Source of the DNA: Gemmatimonadetes bacterium 13_2_20CM_2_65_7
GTDB taxonomy: Bacteria > Gemmatimonadota > Gemmatimonadetes > Gemmatimonadales > GWC2-71-9
NCBI GenBank assembly: GCA_001915025.1
Contig: MNDR01000091.1
Location: forward strand, 1-39,276
Length of the DNA: 39,276 bases
Direction of reading: 5' to 3'
Shown here in pieces: positions 7,908 through 17,602 of this stretch (position 1 is its first letter; each line of letters begins with the position of its first letter). The notes under the pieces are model-generated. The model saw only the letters and a program-made list of their open reading frames with translations, was not told the origin of the DNA and searched no databases. The translations under genes were made by a program, and so were the position numbers.

Positions 7908-10130
7908 GTGCGGCCGCCGATCCTCTATCTCTCCGTAGCGTTCGGCGCCGGATTGTTTACGGCGTTGAGCGGCCTCGACCTGCGGGTGACGGCGTGGTGC
8001 GTCCTCGCTGGGGTCGTGCTGGTTCAACGGCGGGCGCCTGTCGGCGCGGCATTCGGGGCCATGCTCATCGCGGGTGTGCTCTGGGGTGCGGCGGCGCTGC
8101 GCGAACAGCGCGCCTCATGTGCGGGCGCGTGGAGTGCCCCGGGGCCGCGCCCCGGGGTTAACACGCCCACAACCCGTTCCGCAATCCTTCAACTGACCGA
8201 CCCTGTCTCCGACAGCGGCGGTGTCGTTGAAGGAGTCGTTCGAGCCGGATCTTGTCGCGGTTCCCTCACAATCCGGTGGCCCGATCACCACGCTGCTCAT
8301 GGCGGCACAACGTGGATCGTCGCGGGCCGCTTCCTGGGCGAGCCGAATCGCGGCATCCTCGTCGCACGGCGCCTGCGCGAGCTCGATCCGACGCCGCGTG
8401 GCCGCGGTGCCCTCCGCGACCGGATCAGCGAGCGGAGCCGCCGCCTCTTCGGCAAGCGGGCGCCGCTCGTCGACGCGCTCGTCATTGCGCGCCGCACCGA
8501 CCTCGACGCCGAGCTGCGCGAGCGCTACGCGCGCTCGGGGCTCGCGCACCTCCTCTCGATCTCCGGGTTGCACGTCGCCTTCTTCGCGGCCTGGCTCAAT
8601 CTCCTGCTCAAACGGCTGCGTCTCAGCGCTCGCGCGCAATTCGTCGCCGGGACCGCGGTCATGCTCACCTACGTCTGGCTACTCGGCTTTCCGACGCCGG
8701 CGACGCGCTCCGCGGCGATGCTGGCGCTCCTCGACATCGCGAAGTTGCGCCAGCGGATTGTCGCACCGCGGGGAACGATCAGCCTCGCCGCACTCCTGGT
8801 CATGCTGACCGATCCTTGGTCGGTACAGTCGGTCGGTGCGTGGCTCTCGGTCGCGGCGGTGGCAGCCGTGATCTGGGCCGGCCGGGCGACGGGGGCCCAT
8901 CCGAAAGTTGTACGTCTGGTCGCACCTGCCGCCGCGGCAACATTACTCACGGCTCCGATCACCGCGTACGCATTCGGCACGGTCGCCCCGATCGGCGTGC
9001 TCGCAAACCTTCTCGCGATTCCGCTGGCGGGCGTCGCGGTCCCCGGTCTCATGGCCGCGTTGATGACTTCGTCGACTCTGCTCGCCGCAGGATCGGGACT
9101 GTGCCTGGCGCTGCTCGACCTGGTCTCGGGCGCGGCGGCGGCAATCCCGGGCGGCCATTTCATCATGATCGCCGGGGCGCGCGCCGCTGTGCTCTGGCTC
9201 GGCGTCGTCGTGCTGGCCTGGTGGCTGTGGCATTCCCCGCGGCGTCGCTGGGTCGTTGCCGCGCGGCTCGCCTTCGTCGCCGTGCTCGCGACGTGGTCAG
9301 CGTCTTTCGGCGCCCTCCGGCGTCTTTCAGATTGTCATTGCCTAACCGTACATTTCCTGGACGTCGGTCAGGGGGACGCGATCGCGTTGCGGACGCCCGC
9401 TGGGCGCTGGCTCTTGATCGACGGCGGACCGCGTGGACCGCCGCCGATCAGCGATGCGGGGCGCCGGGTGGTGGTGCCGTTCCTGAGGAGTCACGGCGCG
9501 ACGCAGCTCGCCGCCATCGTCGCGACGCACGCGCACCTCGACCACTTCGGCGGGCTGCCCGCGGTCCTCGAGGCGTTCGACCCGGCGTATGTGCTCGAGC
9601 CGGGAGAGCCGGTGCCCGATGCGAATTACCTCGGCTTCCTCGGCGCCGTCGAAGCAGACGGCGCCGAGTGGCGGCCGGCGCGACGCGGCGACCGGCTCGA
9701 GCTCGACGGCGTGACGTTCGAGGTGTTGAGCCCCGATTCCGCCTGGGCGGTCAGTCAGACGGATATCAACGAGGAGTCGGTCGTCCTCCTCGTGACGTAC
9801 GGGGCGACGCGCCTGTTGCTCGCCGGCGATGCCGGCCTGCCGACGGAAGCGCACATTGCCGGCACGGTTGGGCACGTGACGCTGCTCAAGGTGGGGCATC
9901 ACGGTTCGCGCGGGGCTACGTCGGACCGCTGGCTCGACGAGCTGCGGCCCGAGGACGCGGTGATCAGCGTGGGCGCGCACAATCGGTACGGTCATCCAGC
10001 GCCCGAGGTGGTGGCGCGCCTCAAGGCTCGTGGCATCATCGTGCTCCGGACGGATGAACGGGGTACGATCACCTTCACCGTTTCCAGCCAGGGGACGAGT
10101 GCACTCACCGACGTCGGTCATCACGATTGA
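7908..10130 (+). CDS. comEC: DNA internalization channel ComEC/Rec2
   Basis: Inner-membrane protein that passes single-stranded DNA into the cell during natural transformation. It is 740 aa, normal for ComEC. N-terminal membrane segments are followed by a DUF4131/OB-like region (about 80-160). The competence domain starts near residue 205 with [19 protein letters not shown] and contains many hydrophobic helices. A C-terminal metallo-beta-lactamase-like domain runs from about residue 480: [29 protein letters not shown] (HxHxDH), LLAGDAG, KVGHHGS. The GTG start at 7908 lies 15 bp after the ComFB gene. A loop near residues 77-86 ([12 protein letters not shown]) is encoded by a GC-rich palindromic element. 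No other com genes are in this window. Confidence 0.94.
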   Translation: MRPPILYLSVAFGAGLFTALSGLDLRVTAWCVLAGVVLVQRRAPVGAAFGAMLIAGVLWGAAALREQRASCAGAWSAPGPRPGVNTPTTRSAILQLTDPVSDSGGVVEGVVRAGSCRGSLTIRWPDHHAAHGGTTWIVAGRFLGEPNRGILVARRLRELDPTPRGRGALRDRISERSRRLFGKRAPLVDALVIARRTDLDAELRERYARSGLAHLLSISGLHVAFFAAWLNLLLKRLRLSARAQFVAGTAVMLTYVWLLGFPTPATRSAAMLALLDIAKLRQRIVAPRGTISLAALLVMLTDPWSVQSVGAWLSVAAVAAVIWAGRATGAHPKVVRLVAPAAAATLLTAPITAYAFGTVAPIGVLANLLAIPLAGVAVPGLMAALMTSSTLLAAGSGLCLALLDLVSGAAAAIPGGHFIMIAGARAAVLWLGVVVLAWWLWHSPRRRWVVAARLAFVAVLATWSASFGALRRLSDCHCLTVHFLDVGQGDAIALRTPAGRWLLIDGGPRGPPPISDAGRRVVVPFLRSHGATQLAAIVATHAHLDHFGGLPAVLEAFDPAYVLEPGEPVPDANYLGFLGAVEADGAEWRPARRGDRLELDGVTFEVLSPDSAWAVSQTDINEESVVLLVTYGATRLLLAGDAGLPTEAHIAGTVGHVTLLKVGHHGSRGATSDRWLDELRPEDAVISVGAHNRYGHPAPEVVARLKARGIIVLRTDERGTITFTVSSQGTSALTDVGHHD
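8137..8164. repeat. Palindromic CCCCGGGG element in comEC
   Basis: Two copies of CCCCGGGG (8137-8144 and 8150-8157) separated by CCGCG, then TTAACAC. The reverse complement of 8150-8164 (GTGTTAACCCCGGGG) resembles 5648-5662 in mtaB. It is in frame and encodes [10 protein letters not shown] between the membrane start and the OB-like part of ComEC, a loop that tolerates insertions. Confidence 0.5.
10090..10094 (+). promoter_or_regulatory. Ribosome binding site for fbp
   Basis: AGGGG lies four bases before GTG 10099, inside the end of comEC. It supports the upstream GTG rather than the ATG at 10141 as the fbp start. Confidence 0.5.
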
Positions 10131-11115
10131 GCGCTTCATCATGGAGCAGGAGCGGCTGCATCCCGAGGCCACGGGGGAGCTCTCCAACCTGCTGTACGAT
10201 CTCTGCCTGGCCGCCAAGATCATCTCGCGCCAGGTGCGGCGCGCTGGGCTTACCGACATCCTGGGTGAGTTCGGAGCGATCAACGTCCAGGGCGAGCTAC
10301 AGCAGAAGCTCGATGTTTTCGCGAACGAGACGGTGCGTCACAGCGTCGAGCACACCGGACGGGTGTGCGTCGTGGCGTCCGAGGAAGACGAGAATCCCAT
10401 TCCCGTGAAGGTCCGCGAGGACCGGCGTGGCGGGAAGTACGTCCTGCTCTACGATCCGCTCGATGGCTCGACCAACATCGACGTCAATGTTTCGATCGGG
10501 ACGATCTTCTCTATCCACCGCCGCAGCGCGACGAAACGCGGACCCGGTTCGCTCGCCGACTGTCTGCAGGAGGGGCGTGCGCAGGTTGCGGCGGGCTACA
10601 TCCTCTACGGCTCGAGCACGATGCTCGTCTACACGACCGGGCAGGGCGTGCACGGCTTTACGCTCGACCCGACGATCGGCGAGTTTCTGCTCTCGCACCC
10701 CGACATCCGCTCGCCCGATGTGGGCAAATACTACAGCGTCAACGAGAGTCACTGGAACAAATGGGCGCCGGGCATCCAGCGCGTGGTCGGCGCGTTCAAG
10801 AATGGCGACGGCGGCCGTGTGGAAGCGAAGAACGCGCGTTATATCGGATCGCTCGTGGCCGACATCCATCGCAATCTGATGTCAGGCGGCGTCTTTCTGT
10901 ATCCGGCCGACGCGATTTCGCCGCAGGGCAAGCTGCGCTTGCTGTACGAAGCGGCGCCACTCGCGTTCGTAGTCGAGCAAGCGGGAGGCGCCGCCACCGA
11001 TGGGCGGCGCAACATCCTCGACATCAAACCGACGGCGCTGCATCAGCGCACCCCGCTGATCATCGGCTCCAAGCAGGACGTGGCGTTCGCGCAGTCGGTG
11101 CTCACCGGGCAATGA
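10099..11115 (+). CDS. fbp: Fructose-1,6-bisphosphatase class 1
   Basis: Hydrolyses fructose-1,6-bisphosphate to fructose-6-phosphate, the committed step of gluconeogenesis. It is 338 aa, the usual class-1 length. The metal/phosphate motif [15 protein letters not shown] is present, preceded by [28 protein letters not shown] is the conserved N-terminal helix, and [19 protein letters not shown] lies near the substrate site. I chose GTG 10099 over ATG 10141 because the residues between them (VITIERFI) are conserved in the family and an AGGGG sits before the GTG. The gene therefore overlaps comEC by 32 bp. It is followed by the mutase through an ATGA overlap, which may link gluconeogenesis to propionyl-CoA use. 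Confidence 0.93.
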   Translation: MHSPTSVITIERFIMEQERLHPEATGELSNLLYDLCLAAKIISRQVRRAGLTDILGEFGAINVQGELQQKLDVFANETVRHSVEHTGRVCVVASEEDENPIPVKVREDRRGGKYVLLYDPLDGSTNIDVNVSIGTIFSIHRRSATKRGPGSLADCLQEGRAQVAAGYILYGSSTMLVYTTGQGVHGFTLDPTIGEFLLSHPDIRSPDVGKYYSVNESHWNKWAPGIQRVVGAFKNGDGGRVEAKNARYIGSLVADIHRNLMSGGVFLYPADAISPQGKLRLLYEAAPLAFVVEQAGGAATDGRRNILDIKPTALHQRTPLIIGSKQDVAFAQSVLTGQ

Positions 11116-12614
11116 CCACGGCTGACCCAAGCGCTCCGGGGGAGTGGCCGTACACGCGGGGCATCTATCCCACGATGTACCGCGGCAAGCTGTGGACCAT
11201 GCGCCAGTACGCCGGCTTCGGCACCGCTGAAGAAACCAACGCCCGCTTTCGTCATCTCCTCGACGCCGGCCAAACGGGTCTCTCGGTCGCGTTCGATCTA
11301 CCCACGCAGATGGGTTACGACTCCGATCACGCGATGGCGGAAGGCGAGGTGGGTCGAGCGGGTGTCGCGATCGACAGCGCGGACGACATGGAGCGCCTGT
11401 TCCATGGCATACCACTCGATCGTGTTTCGACGTCGATGACGATCAACGCGACGGCCGCCATCCTGTTGGCGATGTATGTCGCGGTTGGGGAGGAGCAGGG
11501 TGTCCCGCTGGCCAAGCTGCAGGGCACGCTGCAAAACGACATCCTCAAGGAATACATCGCGCGCGGCACGTACATCTATCCGCCCGAGCCGTCGCTCCGA
11601 CTCGTCGCCGACATTTTCCGGTTCACGTCGGCCGCCAAGATGAGCTTCAACCCCATCTCGATCTCCGGTTATCACATGCGAGAGGCGGGCGCGACCGCGG
11701 TGCAGGAGATCGCGTTCACCTTTGCCAATGGTTTGGAATACGTGCGTCGGGCACAATCCGCCGGGCTCTCCATCAACGAACTGGGGCCCAGGCTTTCCTT
11801 CTTCTTTGCCGGCTATACCGACTTCTTCGAGGAAGTGGCCAAGTTCCGGGCCGCCCGGCGGCTCTGGGCGCGACTGATGAGGGAAAAATTCAACGCCGAC
11901 GACTCTGCGGCCCGGCTGCGCTTTCACACGCAGACCGGTGGCGCGACGCTCACGGCACAGCAACCGCTCAATAACGTCGTGCGCGTCGCGCTCCAGGCGA
12001 TGGCGGCCGTGCTCGGCGGCACCCAATCGCTGCATACCAATGCCTACGATGAAGCGCTCACACTGCCGACCGAGCATAGCGCTACCGTGGCGCTTCGCAC
12101 GCAGCAGCTGCTCGCGTACGAGACCGGTGTCCCGGACGTCACCGATCCGCTCGGTGGCAGCTACTATCTGGAATCGCTGACGGACCAGATGGAGCAAGAC
12201 GCGCGGGCCCTGATCGACGAAGTCGAAGCGGGCGGTGGCGCCGTCGCTGCCATTGCGCTCGGGGTTTTCCAACAGGCGATCGGCCGGAGCGCGTACGAAC
12301 AGCAGCGTGACGTCGAGGCAGGGAAGCGGGTGATCGTGGGCGTGAACGAATACGTCACGGGAGATGCCGCGCCGCCGACACGCGCGCCCGACTACTCCAA
12401 GCTGGCCGAGACGCAGCAGCGGCGCCTCACGGAGCTCCGAAAAAAGAGGAACGCGGACAAAGTGAAGCAGGCGCTCGCTGGGGTCGAGGCGGCCGCGCGC
12501 GCAGCGACGGAGCCGCTTGTGGAGCCCATCCTCGACGCGGTCCGGGCACGCGCCACGCTCGGCGAGATCAGCGACGTATTTCGCGCCGTCTGGGGCGTGT
12601 ACGATCCCCGTTAG
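11112..12614 (+). CDS. Methylmalonyl-CoA mutase large subunit
   Basis: Catalytic TIM-barrel subunit of an adenosylcobalamin-dependent acyl-CoA mutase. It probably converts methylmalonyl-CoA to succinyl-CoA. It is 500 aa and covers only the barrel domain: [90 protein letters not shown]. The cobalamin-binding domain (DxHxxG) is absent. A separate small subunit is therefore expected elsewhere, as in archaeal and some bacterial enzymes. Tyr in RQYAGF is the residue typical of methylmalonyl-CoA mutases; isobutyryl- and hydroxyisobutyryl-CoA mutases carry Phe or Ile there. ATG 11112 overlaps the fbp stop as ATGA. Confidence 0.92.
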   Translation: MTTADPSAPGEWPYTRGIYPTMYRGKLWTMRQYAGFGTAEETNARFRHLLDAGQTGLSVAFDLPTQMGYDSDHAMAEGEVGRAGVAIDSADDMERLFHGIPLDRVSTSMTINATAAILLAMYVAVGEEQGVPLAKLQGTLQNDILKEYIARGTYIYPPEPSLRLVADIFRFTSAAKMSFNPISISGYHMREAGATAVQEIAFTFANGLEYVRRAQSAGLSINELGPRLSFFFAGYTDFFEEVAKFRAARRLWARLMREKFNADDSAARLRFHTQTGGATLTAQQPLNNVVRVALQAMAAVLGGTQSLHTNAYDEALTLPTEHSATVALRTQQLLAYETGVPDVTDPLGGSYYLESLTDQMEQDARALIDEVEAGGGAVAAIALGVFQQAIGRSAYEQQRDVEAGKRVIVGVNEYVTGDAAPPTRAPDYSKLAETQQRRLTELRKKRNADKVKQALAGVEAAARAATEPLVEPILDAVRARATLGEISDVFRAVWGVYDPR

Positions 12615-12628
12615 CCATGAAATAATCC

Positions 12629-12634
12629 AGGAGG
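12629..12634 (+). promoter_or_regulatory. Strong Shine-Dalgarno AGGAGG
   Basis: A full AGGAGG sits five bases before ATG 12640 in the short gap after the mutase gene. It fixes the start of the small membrane protein. The gap suggests weaker coupling than at the overlapping junctions. Confidence 0.7.
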
Positions 12635-12639
12635 CTCCG

Positions 12640-12966
12640 ATGATGCGGATGGTCGTCGCCCGGCTGATCGTCGCGATCTTACTCGGCATCGCGGTAGGGT
12701 ATGCCGTCGGCAAGAGTACCGCAGCCGATGCCGAGCGTGGGAACGCACTGACGATGAAGGAGTACATCGCCGACTTCGACCACCACAAGCAGGAGCTGAT
12801 ATCGTCTCGCGTTCCGATGGCTGGCGCGCTCTTCGTGGGCGCGCTGATGATCGTCGCGATGTTCGGGCTGTACGAGTTGCTGGTGTGGTGTGTGGATCGG
12901 CTCCTGGCGGTGCTCGACCGCCGGAACAGCCTCGCGACTCAACCAGGGACACCACCGCCGTGGTAG
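12640..12966 (+). CDS. Small two-helix membrane protein
   Basis: Hypothetical inner-membrane protein of 108 aa, family not recognised. Residues 5-24 (VARLIVAILLGIAVGYAVGK) form one hydrophobic helix and residues about 60-85 (AGALFVGALMIVAMFGLYEL) a second. Between them is a charged segment (ADFDHHKQELISSR), and the tail is polar and proline-rich (TQPGTPPPW). The start is set by the AGGAGG before ATG 12640. No motif indicates function. It lies between the mutase and a secreted esterase, each with its own ribosome binding site. Confidence 0.75.
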   Translation: MMRMVVARLIVAILLGIAVGYAVGKSTAADAERGNALTMKEYIADFDHHKQELISSRVPMAGALFVGALMIVAMFGLYELLVWCVDRLLAVLDRRNSLATQPGTPPPW

Positions 12967-12995
12967 GCCGCCGTCACTTCTTCCGGAGGTTGGTC

Positions 12996-13778
12996 GTGCG
13001 CGAACGGGTTCTGACCATTGCTTCTCTCTTGCTCGCTCTTGCGGCTCCGCTGGTTGCTCAACGCGTGGAAACGGGATTCCTCGATCGGTCGATCACGGTT
13101 GCGGGTCGAGCATATCACTATCAGGTCTACGTTCCAGCGGATTATGCATCGAAAAGCAGCTGGCCGGCGATTTTGTTTTTGCACGGCGCAGGCGAGCGGG
13201 GCAATGACGGTCTGCTACCGACCGCGGTGGGCCTCGGTGCCGCCATTCGACAGAATCCGACCCGTTACCCCGCGATCGCGGTCTTTCCGCAGGCGCCACC
13301 CGATTCGCAGTGGGTCGGGACACCCGCCGACATGGCCGTCGCCGCGCTGCAGCAGACGATGCGGGAATTCCACGTCGATCCGAGCCGTGTGTATCTCACG
13401 GGTCTCTCGATGGGCGGGCACGGAACCTGGTATGTCGCGTATCGACATCCGGAGCTGTTTGCGGCGATCGTCCCGATCTGCGGATGGGTGCGCGACTTTC
13501 CGCAGTTCCGGGGCTCGGTTCCGGTAGTCCCAGGAGACAGTGCATCGATCATGCCGAGTCTGGTCCAGCGCCTCGGCAGGGTTCCAATTTGGATCTTCCA
13601 CGGGGAAGTGGATCAGGTGGTGAACGTCAACGGCTCGCGCGAACCGGCCGCCGCGCTCAAGGCCGCATCGGCCGACGTTCGCTACAGCGAATTGCTCGGT
13701 TTGAATCACAACTCGTGGGATGCCGCGTACGCATCCGACGAGTTCACACGCTGGCTGTTCGCACAGCAGCGGCGCTAG
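12996..13778 (+). CDS. Secreted alpha/beta hydrolase (esterase-like)
   Basis: Predicted exported carboxylesterase or phospholipase-like hydrolase of 260 aa. GTG 12996 follows a GGAGG at 12985-12989. This start gives a clean signal peptide (VLTIASLLLALAAPLVAQ, cleavage after VAQ); an earlier start would bury it. The mature protein has an oxyanion-hole type HGAGERG, the nucleophile elbow GLSMGG (Ser138), an acid in GEVDQVV, and His in LNHNSWD. That is a complete Ser-Asp-His triad. The PADYASKSSWPAILFLHGAGERG style is shared with the PHB-depolymerase/dienelactone-hydrolase-like group. The substrate cannot be predicted from sequence. Confidence 0.85.
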   Translation: MRERVLTIASLLLALAAPLVAQRVETGFLDRSITVAGRAYHYQVYVPADYASKSSWPAILFLHGAGERGNDGLLPTAVGLGAAIRQNPTRYPAIAVFPQAPPDSQWVGTPADMAVAALQQTMREFHVDPSRVYLTGLSMGGHGTWYVAYRHPELFAAIVPICGWVRDFPQFRGSVPVVPGDSASIMPSLVQRLGRVPIWIFHGEVDQVVNVNGSREPAAALKAASADVRYSELLGLNHNSWDAAYASDEFTRWLFAQQRR

Positions 13779-13794
13779 CCGACTGGGTTAGCGC
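13772..13794 (+). terminator. Hairpin at the esterase stop codon
   Basis: GCGCTAGCC, loop GACTG, then GGTTAGCGC: nine base pairs with one G-U, spanning the stop codon. There is no immediate U-run, so it is at best a candidate terminator or transcript-stabilising hairpin before the next transcription unit. Confidence 0.35.
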
Positions 13795-13830
13795 GTGACA
13801 AGTTAGGGCACTCTTTCAGAGGATTAGCTG

Positions 13831-14373
13831 ATGAACCGGCGCGAAGTGCTTTTGCTGCTCGCCGGGACGGGCGCAATTCCCGATCCGCTGCTCGCGATCG
13901 GTCGCACCGTCCACAAGCGCGTGCGTGCTGGAACTCTACGCGCTTTAAACGCCCACCAGAATGAAACCGTCGCCACCATCGCCGAACTGATCATCCCCAA
14001 AACTGACACACCGGGAGCGCGAGAGGCAGGCGTGCCCGCGTTCATCGACGTCATGCTCGCCGATTGGGCGGACGACGATCATCGCCAGCAGTTCACGGCG
14101 GGACTGGCAAACGTGGATGAACGGGCGCGCGGGCTGTTTGCCAAGGACTTCGTCGCATGCAGCGAAGCCCAGCAGACCCAGATCCTGACCGATCTCGATG
14201 CGGAGCTCGCACGCCTGCGTGACACAAACAACGATACGTCGAAGAATTTTTTTCACGACCTGAAGTGGCTGACACTGATGGGCTACTACACATCGGAAGT
14301 CGGCGCGACCGCTGAGCAGCATTACCGTGTGGTGCCGGGACGATACGAGCCCTGCTATCCCCTCGACCAATGA
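13831..14373 (+). CDS. Gluconate 2-dehydrogenase subunit 3 family protein
   Basis: Small periplasmic partner subunit of GMC-type sugar or alcohol dehydrogenases, 180 aa. The N-terminus MNRREVLLLLAGTGA looks like a twin-arginine signal. The mature part contains LNAHQNETVATIAELIIPKTDTPGA, then AGVPAFIDVMLADW, and KNFFHDLKWLTLMGYYTSEVG near the end. This order is characteristic of the subunit-3 family. ATG 13831 follows an AGAGGA. The stop overlaps ATG 14370 of the GMC reading frame as ATGA, which matches the usual subunit-3/flavoprotein gene pair. The partner gene is damaged at its start, so whether this subunit still has a partner is doubtful. Confidence 0.88.
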   Translation: MNRREVLLLLAGTGAIPDPLLAIGRTVHKRVRAGTLRALNAHQNETVATIAELIIPKTDTPGAREAGVPAFIDVMLADWADDDHRQQFTAGLANVDERARGLFAKDFVACSEAQQTQILTDLDAELARLRDTNNDTSKNFFHDLKWLTLMGYYTSEVGATAEQHYRVVPGRYEPCYPLDQ

Positions 14374-14405
14374 AACGCTACGATGCCATCGTCGTCGGCT
14401 CTGGG
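14370..14405 (+). pseudogene. Original 5' end of the GMC gene (frameshifted)
   Basis: From ATG 14370, coupled to the upstream stop as ATGA, the sequence reads MKRYDAIVVGSG. That is the standard start of a GMC flavoprotein and the beginning of its FAD-binding fold. After Gly12 this frame loses similarity. The family sequence resumes in another frame at LGDRKQRSKEQP (from about 14401). The rest of GxGxxG and roughly 45 residues of the Rossmann fold are missing. This is either a real deletion with frameshift or an assembly error. Confidence 0.75.
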
Positions 14406-15900
14406 CGACCGCAAGCAACGGTCCAAGGAACAGCCGATTCAGCAGCAATGCTATGCGTGCGACGAGATGGCCTACAAATTCTTCGTGAACGACCTCGAGA
14501 ACCCCTACACCACGCCGCCCGACAAACCGTTCTCATGGATCCGCGGCCGCCAGGTCGGCGGGCGTTCGATCATGTGGGGGCGGCAGGTCTACCGCTGGAG
14601 CGACCTGGACTTCGAGGCGAACGCCCGCGAAGGGATCGGCGTCGACTGGCCGATTCGCTACGCCGACATCGCGCCCTGGTACGACTATGTCGAGACATTT
14701 GTCGGCATCAGTGGCCAGTCGGAAGGTCTGCCTCAACTTCCGGACGGCAAATTCCTCAAGCCGATGGCGCTGAACTGCGCGGAACAGCGGGTGAAGGACG
14801 CTGTGGCCCGCGCATGGCCCGGGGGGGAACGGCTGGTGACGATCGGACGCTGCGCCGTGCTCACGGAGGCCCACAACGGACGCGCCGCATGCCACTACTG
14901 CGGCCCGTGTCATCGCGGCTGCATCACGCGCTCTTACTTCTCGAGCATCAACGCGACTCTCCCGGCCGCCCAGGCGACCGGTCGCCTCACGCTGCGGCCA
15001 TACAGCGTCGTTCAGAGCGTGATCTGGGACCAGAAGCGTGGGCGGGCAACGGGCGTGCGCGTCATCGACGGCCAAACGAAACACGTGCTCGAGTTCAGGG
15101 CACGCGTCATCTTCCTGTGCGCCTCGACCATCGAGTCGGCGCGAATCCTTCTCAACTCGGAACACAACCTGGCCAATTCGAGCGGGCAGGTCGGCAAGAA
15201 TCTGATGGACCACATCATGGGCGGCGGCGCCAGCGGCAAGGTGGATGCGCCGCTCGACCGCGACACGATCGGCAATCGACCCAATGGGATCTACGTGCCG
15301 CGCTTCCGCAACGTGGGAAAGAACAAGTCCTCCACGTTCGTGCGGGGTTACGGCTTCCAGGGCGGTGGCGGCCGCTCCGATTGGGGCCGCGGCGGCGATC
15401 AGACGGGGTTCGGCGCGGAGTTCAAGAAGTCGTTGCGCCACCCGGGACCGTGGGGATTCTCGCTCTATGGGTTCGGCGAGATGCTGCCACGGCCGGAGAA
15501 CTTCGTCGAAATCGACAAGACCAAGGTCGACGCGTGGGGCATCCCGGTCGTCAAGATTCATTGCGCGTACGGCGACAACGAAAAGGCGCTCGTCCATGAC
15601 ATGTCCATCACGGGCGCCGAGATGCTCGCCGAGGCGGGTGCGCACGACATCCAGCCGTTTACCAGCGATAACCCGCCCGGTCTCGTCATCCACGAAATGG
15701 GGACGGCGCGGATGGGCAAGGACCCGAAGACGTCCGTGCTGAACGCGCACAATCAGGTTCACGACGTCCCGAATCTCTTCATCACCGACGGCGCCTGCAT
15801 GGCCTCGACTGCCTGCCAGAACCCGTCGATCACCTACATGGCCCTCACAGCTCGCGCGGCGGCCTACGCTGTCGATGCGATGAAACGGAACGAGCTATGA
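14383..15900 (+). CDS. GMC oxidoreductase, N-terminus lost
   Basis: Flavin-dependent glucose-methanol-choline-type oxidoreductase, expected periplasmic with the subunit-3 partner. The 505-aa frame from ATG 14383 carries most of the family: QCYACDEMAYKFFVND, the flavin-region IRGRQVGGRSIMWGRQVYRW, CHYCGPCHRGC, FLCASTIESARILLNS, and the C-terminal HEMGTARMG and NPSITYMALTARAA. What is missing is the N-terminal dinucleotide-binding GxGxxG. It is cut after MKRYDAIVVGSG, which lies in a different frame at 14370. A product starting at 14383 would begin with unrelated residues (MPSSSA) and probably could not bind FAD. I regard the gene as disrupted. The stop overlaps the next ATG as ATGA. Confidence 0.8.
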   Translation: MPSSSALGDRKQRSKEQPIQQQCYACDEMAYKFFVNDLENPYTTPPDKPFSWIRGRQVGGRSIMWGRQVYRWSDLDFEANAREGIGVDWPIRYADIAPWYDYVETFVGISGQSEGLPQLPDGKFLKPMALNCAEQRVKDAVARAWPGGERLVTIGRCAVLTEAHNGRAACHYCGPCHRGCITRSYFSSINATLPAAQATGRLTLRPYSVVQSVIWDQKRGRATGVRVIDGQTKHVLEFRARVIFLCASTIESARILLNSEHNLANSSGQVGKNLMDHIMGGGASGKVDAPLDRDTIGNRPNGIYVPRFRNVGKNKSSTFVRGYGFQGGGGRSDWGRGGDQTGFGAEFKKSLRHPGPWGFSLYGFGEMLPRPENFVEIDKTKVDAWGIPVVKIHCAYGDNEKALVHDMSITGAEMLAEAGAHDIQPFTSDNPPGLVIHEMGTARMGKDPKTSVLNAHNQVHDVPNLFITDGACMASTACQNPSITYMALTARAAAYAVDAMKRNEL

Positions 15901-16741
15901 AAAATCTTGAACGTCGCGAGTTCGTCCAAACCCTGGCCGCCGCGGGCATCGCCATCGCGTATCCCGGTGCGCTGCGCACCGCACATCGCGCGCGACACCT
16001 GGAGAAGGTCGGCCTGCAGCTCTATACCGTCCGCACGGTGCTCGAGAAGGACTTTGAAGGCACGCTCGCCCATGTGGCCGAGATCGGCTACAAGGAAGTC
16101 GAGTTCGCCGGCTACTTCGGCCATTCACCAGCAGACGTCAAAGCCATTCTCGACCGACACGGACTCTCGGCCCCCTCCACGCACATCCCGTTCGAGAGCG
16201 ACGATCAATGGAAGGCGGCGCTCGACGCGGCCAAGACGATCGGGCACGAGTACATCGTCATGCCATGGATTCCCGCGGACCGGCGCAAGACCTTGGACGA
16301 TTGGAAGAACTTCGCGCAGGTCTTCAACCACGCGGGACAGGCCGCGCACGATGCCGGAATCCAGTTCGCTTATCACAATCACGATTTCGAGTTCCCGAAG
16401 ATGGACGGCCAGGTGCCCTACGATCTGTTGTTGCAGAGCACCGACCCGCAGCTCGTGAAGCTCGAGATCGACCTGTACTGGATCACCAAGGCCGGTCAGG
16501 ATCCCCTCGACTACTTCGCGCGCTGGCCCGGCCGCGTGCCGCTGGTTCATGTGAAGGACTCGGCCGGCGCGCCCGAGCACAAGATGGCCGATGTGGGGCA
16601 GGGGAAGATCGATTGGAAGCGCATCTTTGCGAAGTCAGATCAGGCCGGCATCAAGCATTACTTCGTCGAGCACGACCAGCCGCCGCAGCCGTTCGACGAC
16701 ATCGCGGTGAGTTGTCGGTATTTGAAGAACCTGGAGTTCTA

Positions 16742-16742
<1 letters not shown>
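15897..16742 (+). CDS. Sugar phosphate isomerase/epimerase, TIM barrel
   Basis: Exported xylose-isomerase-like TIM-barrel protein of 281 aa. The N-terminus has a twin-arginine-like signal (ERREFVQTLAAAGIAIAYPG). The barrel begins at VGLQLYTVRTVLEKD and continues through EIGYKEVEFAGYFG, FAYHNHDFEF, VKLEIDLYWITKAG, PLVHVKDSAG and HYFVEHDQP. The His, Glu and Asp residues in these strands match the metal site of the AP-endonuclease-2/sugar-isomerase superfamily. It lies in a cluster with a subunit-3 protein, a GMC flavoprotein and a hydroxypyruvate isomerase. Periplasmic oxidation and isomerisation of a sugar or cyclitol is a fair inference, but the substrate is unknown. Confidence 0.88.
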
Positions 16743-17520
<778 letters not shown>

Positions 17521-17521
<1 letters not shown>

Positions 17522-17590
17522 TCGCGTGACCTTTTCTACTATATCGCGTGACCTTTCTACACTATCTATATCGCGTGACCTTTCTACTAT
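17521..17590 (+). repeat. Three tandem copies of ATCGCGTGACCTTTCTACTAT
   Basis: Copies start at 17521, 17543 and 17570, with small differences: one extra T in the first and an inserted AC in the second. The core GCGTGACC recurs at 17524, 17546 and 17573. It appears again at 17601, where it contains the GTG start of the next gene. The repeats are AT-richer than their surroundings and fill the 81-bp gap before the YjbR-like gene. They could be repeated operators, duplicated leader DNA or promoter copies. Confidence 0.8.
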
Positions 17591-17598
17591 AAGGAAGG
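17591..17598 (+). promoter_or_regulatory. Ribosome binding site AAGGAAGG
   Basis: Purine-rich AAGGAAGG lies four bases before GTG 17603. It follows the triple repeat directly and fixes the start of the YjbR-like gene. Confidence 0.6.
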
Positions 17599-17602
17599 GT
17601 GC

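Noticed and set aside
10141-10143. ATG 10141 as the fbp start
   Set aside because: It would remove the conserved VITIERFI segment, and a better-placed ribosome binding site precedes GTG 10099.
11298-12788. Open frame of 496 codons on the - strand opposite the mutase
   Set aside because: It mirrors the high-GC codon pattern of the methylmalonyl-CoA mutase gene and shows no recognisable domain. The + strand product is certain. The same holds for other long antisense frames, such as 9342-10283 and 23510-24910.
14406-15599. Long frame continuing from ATG 14370
   Set aside because: Only its first 12 residues match the GMC family. The rest is an Arg/Gly-rich shadow of the real frame.
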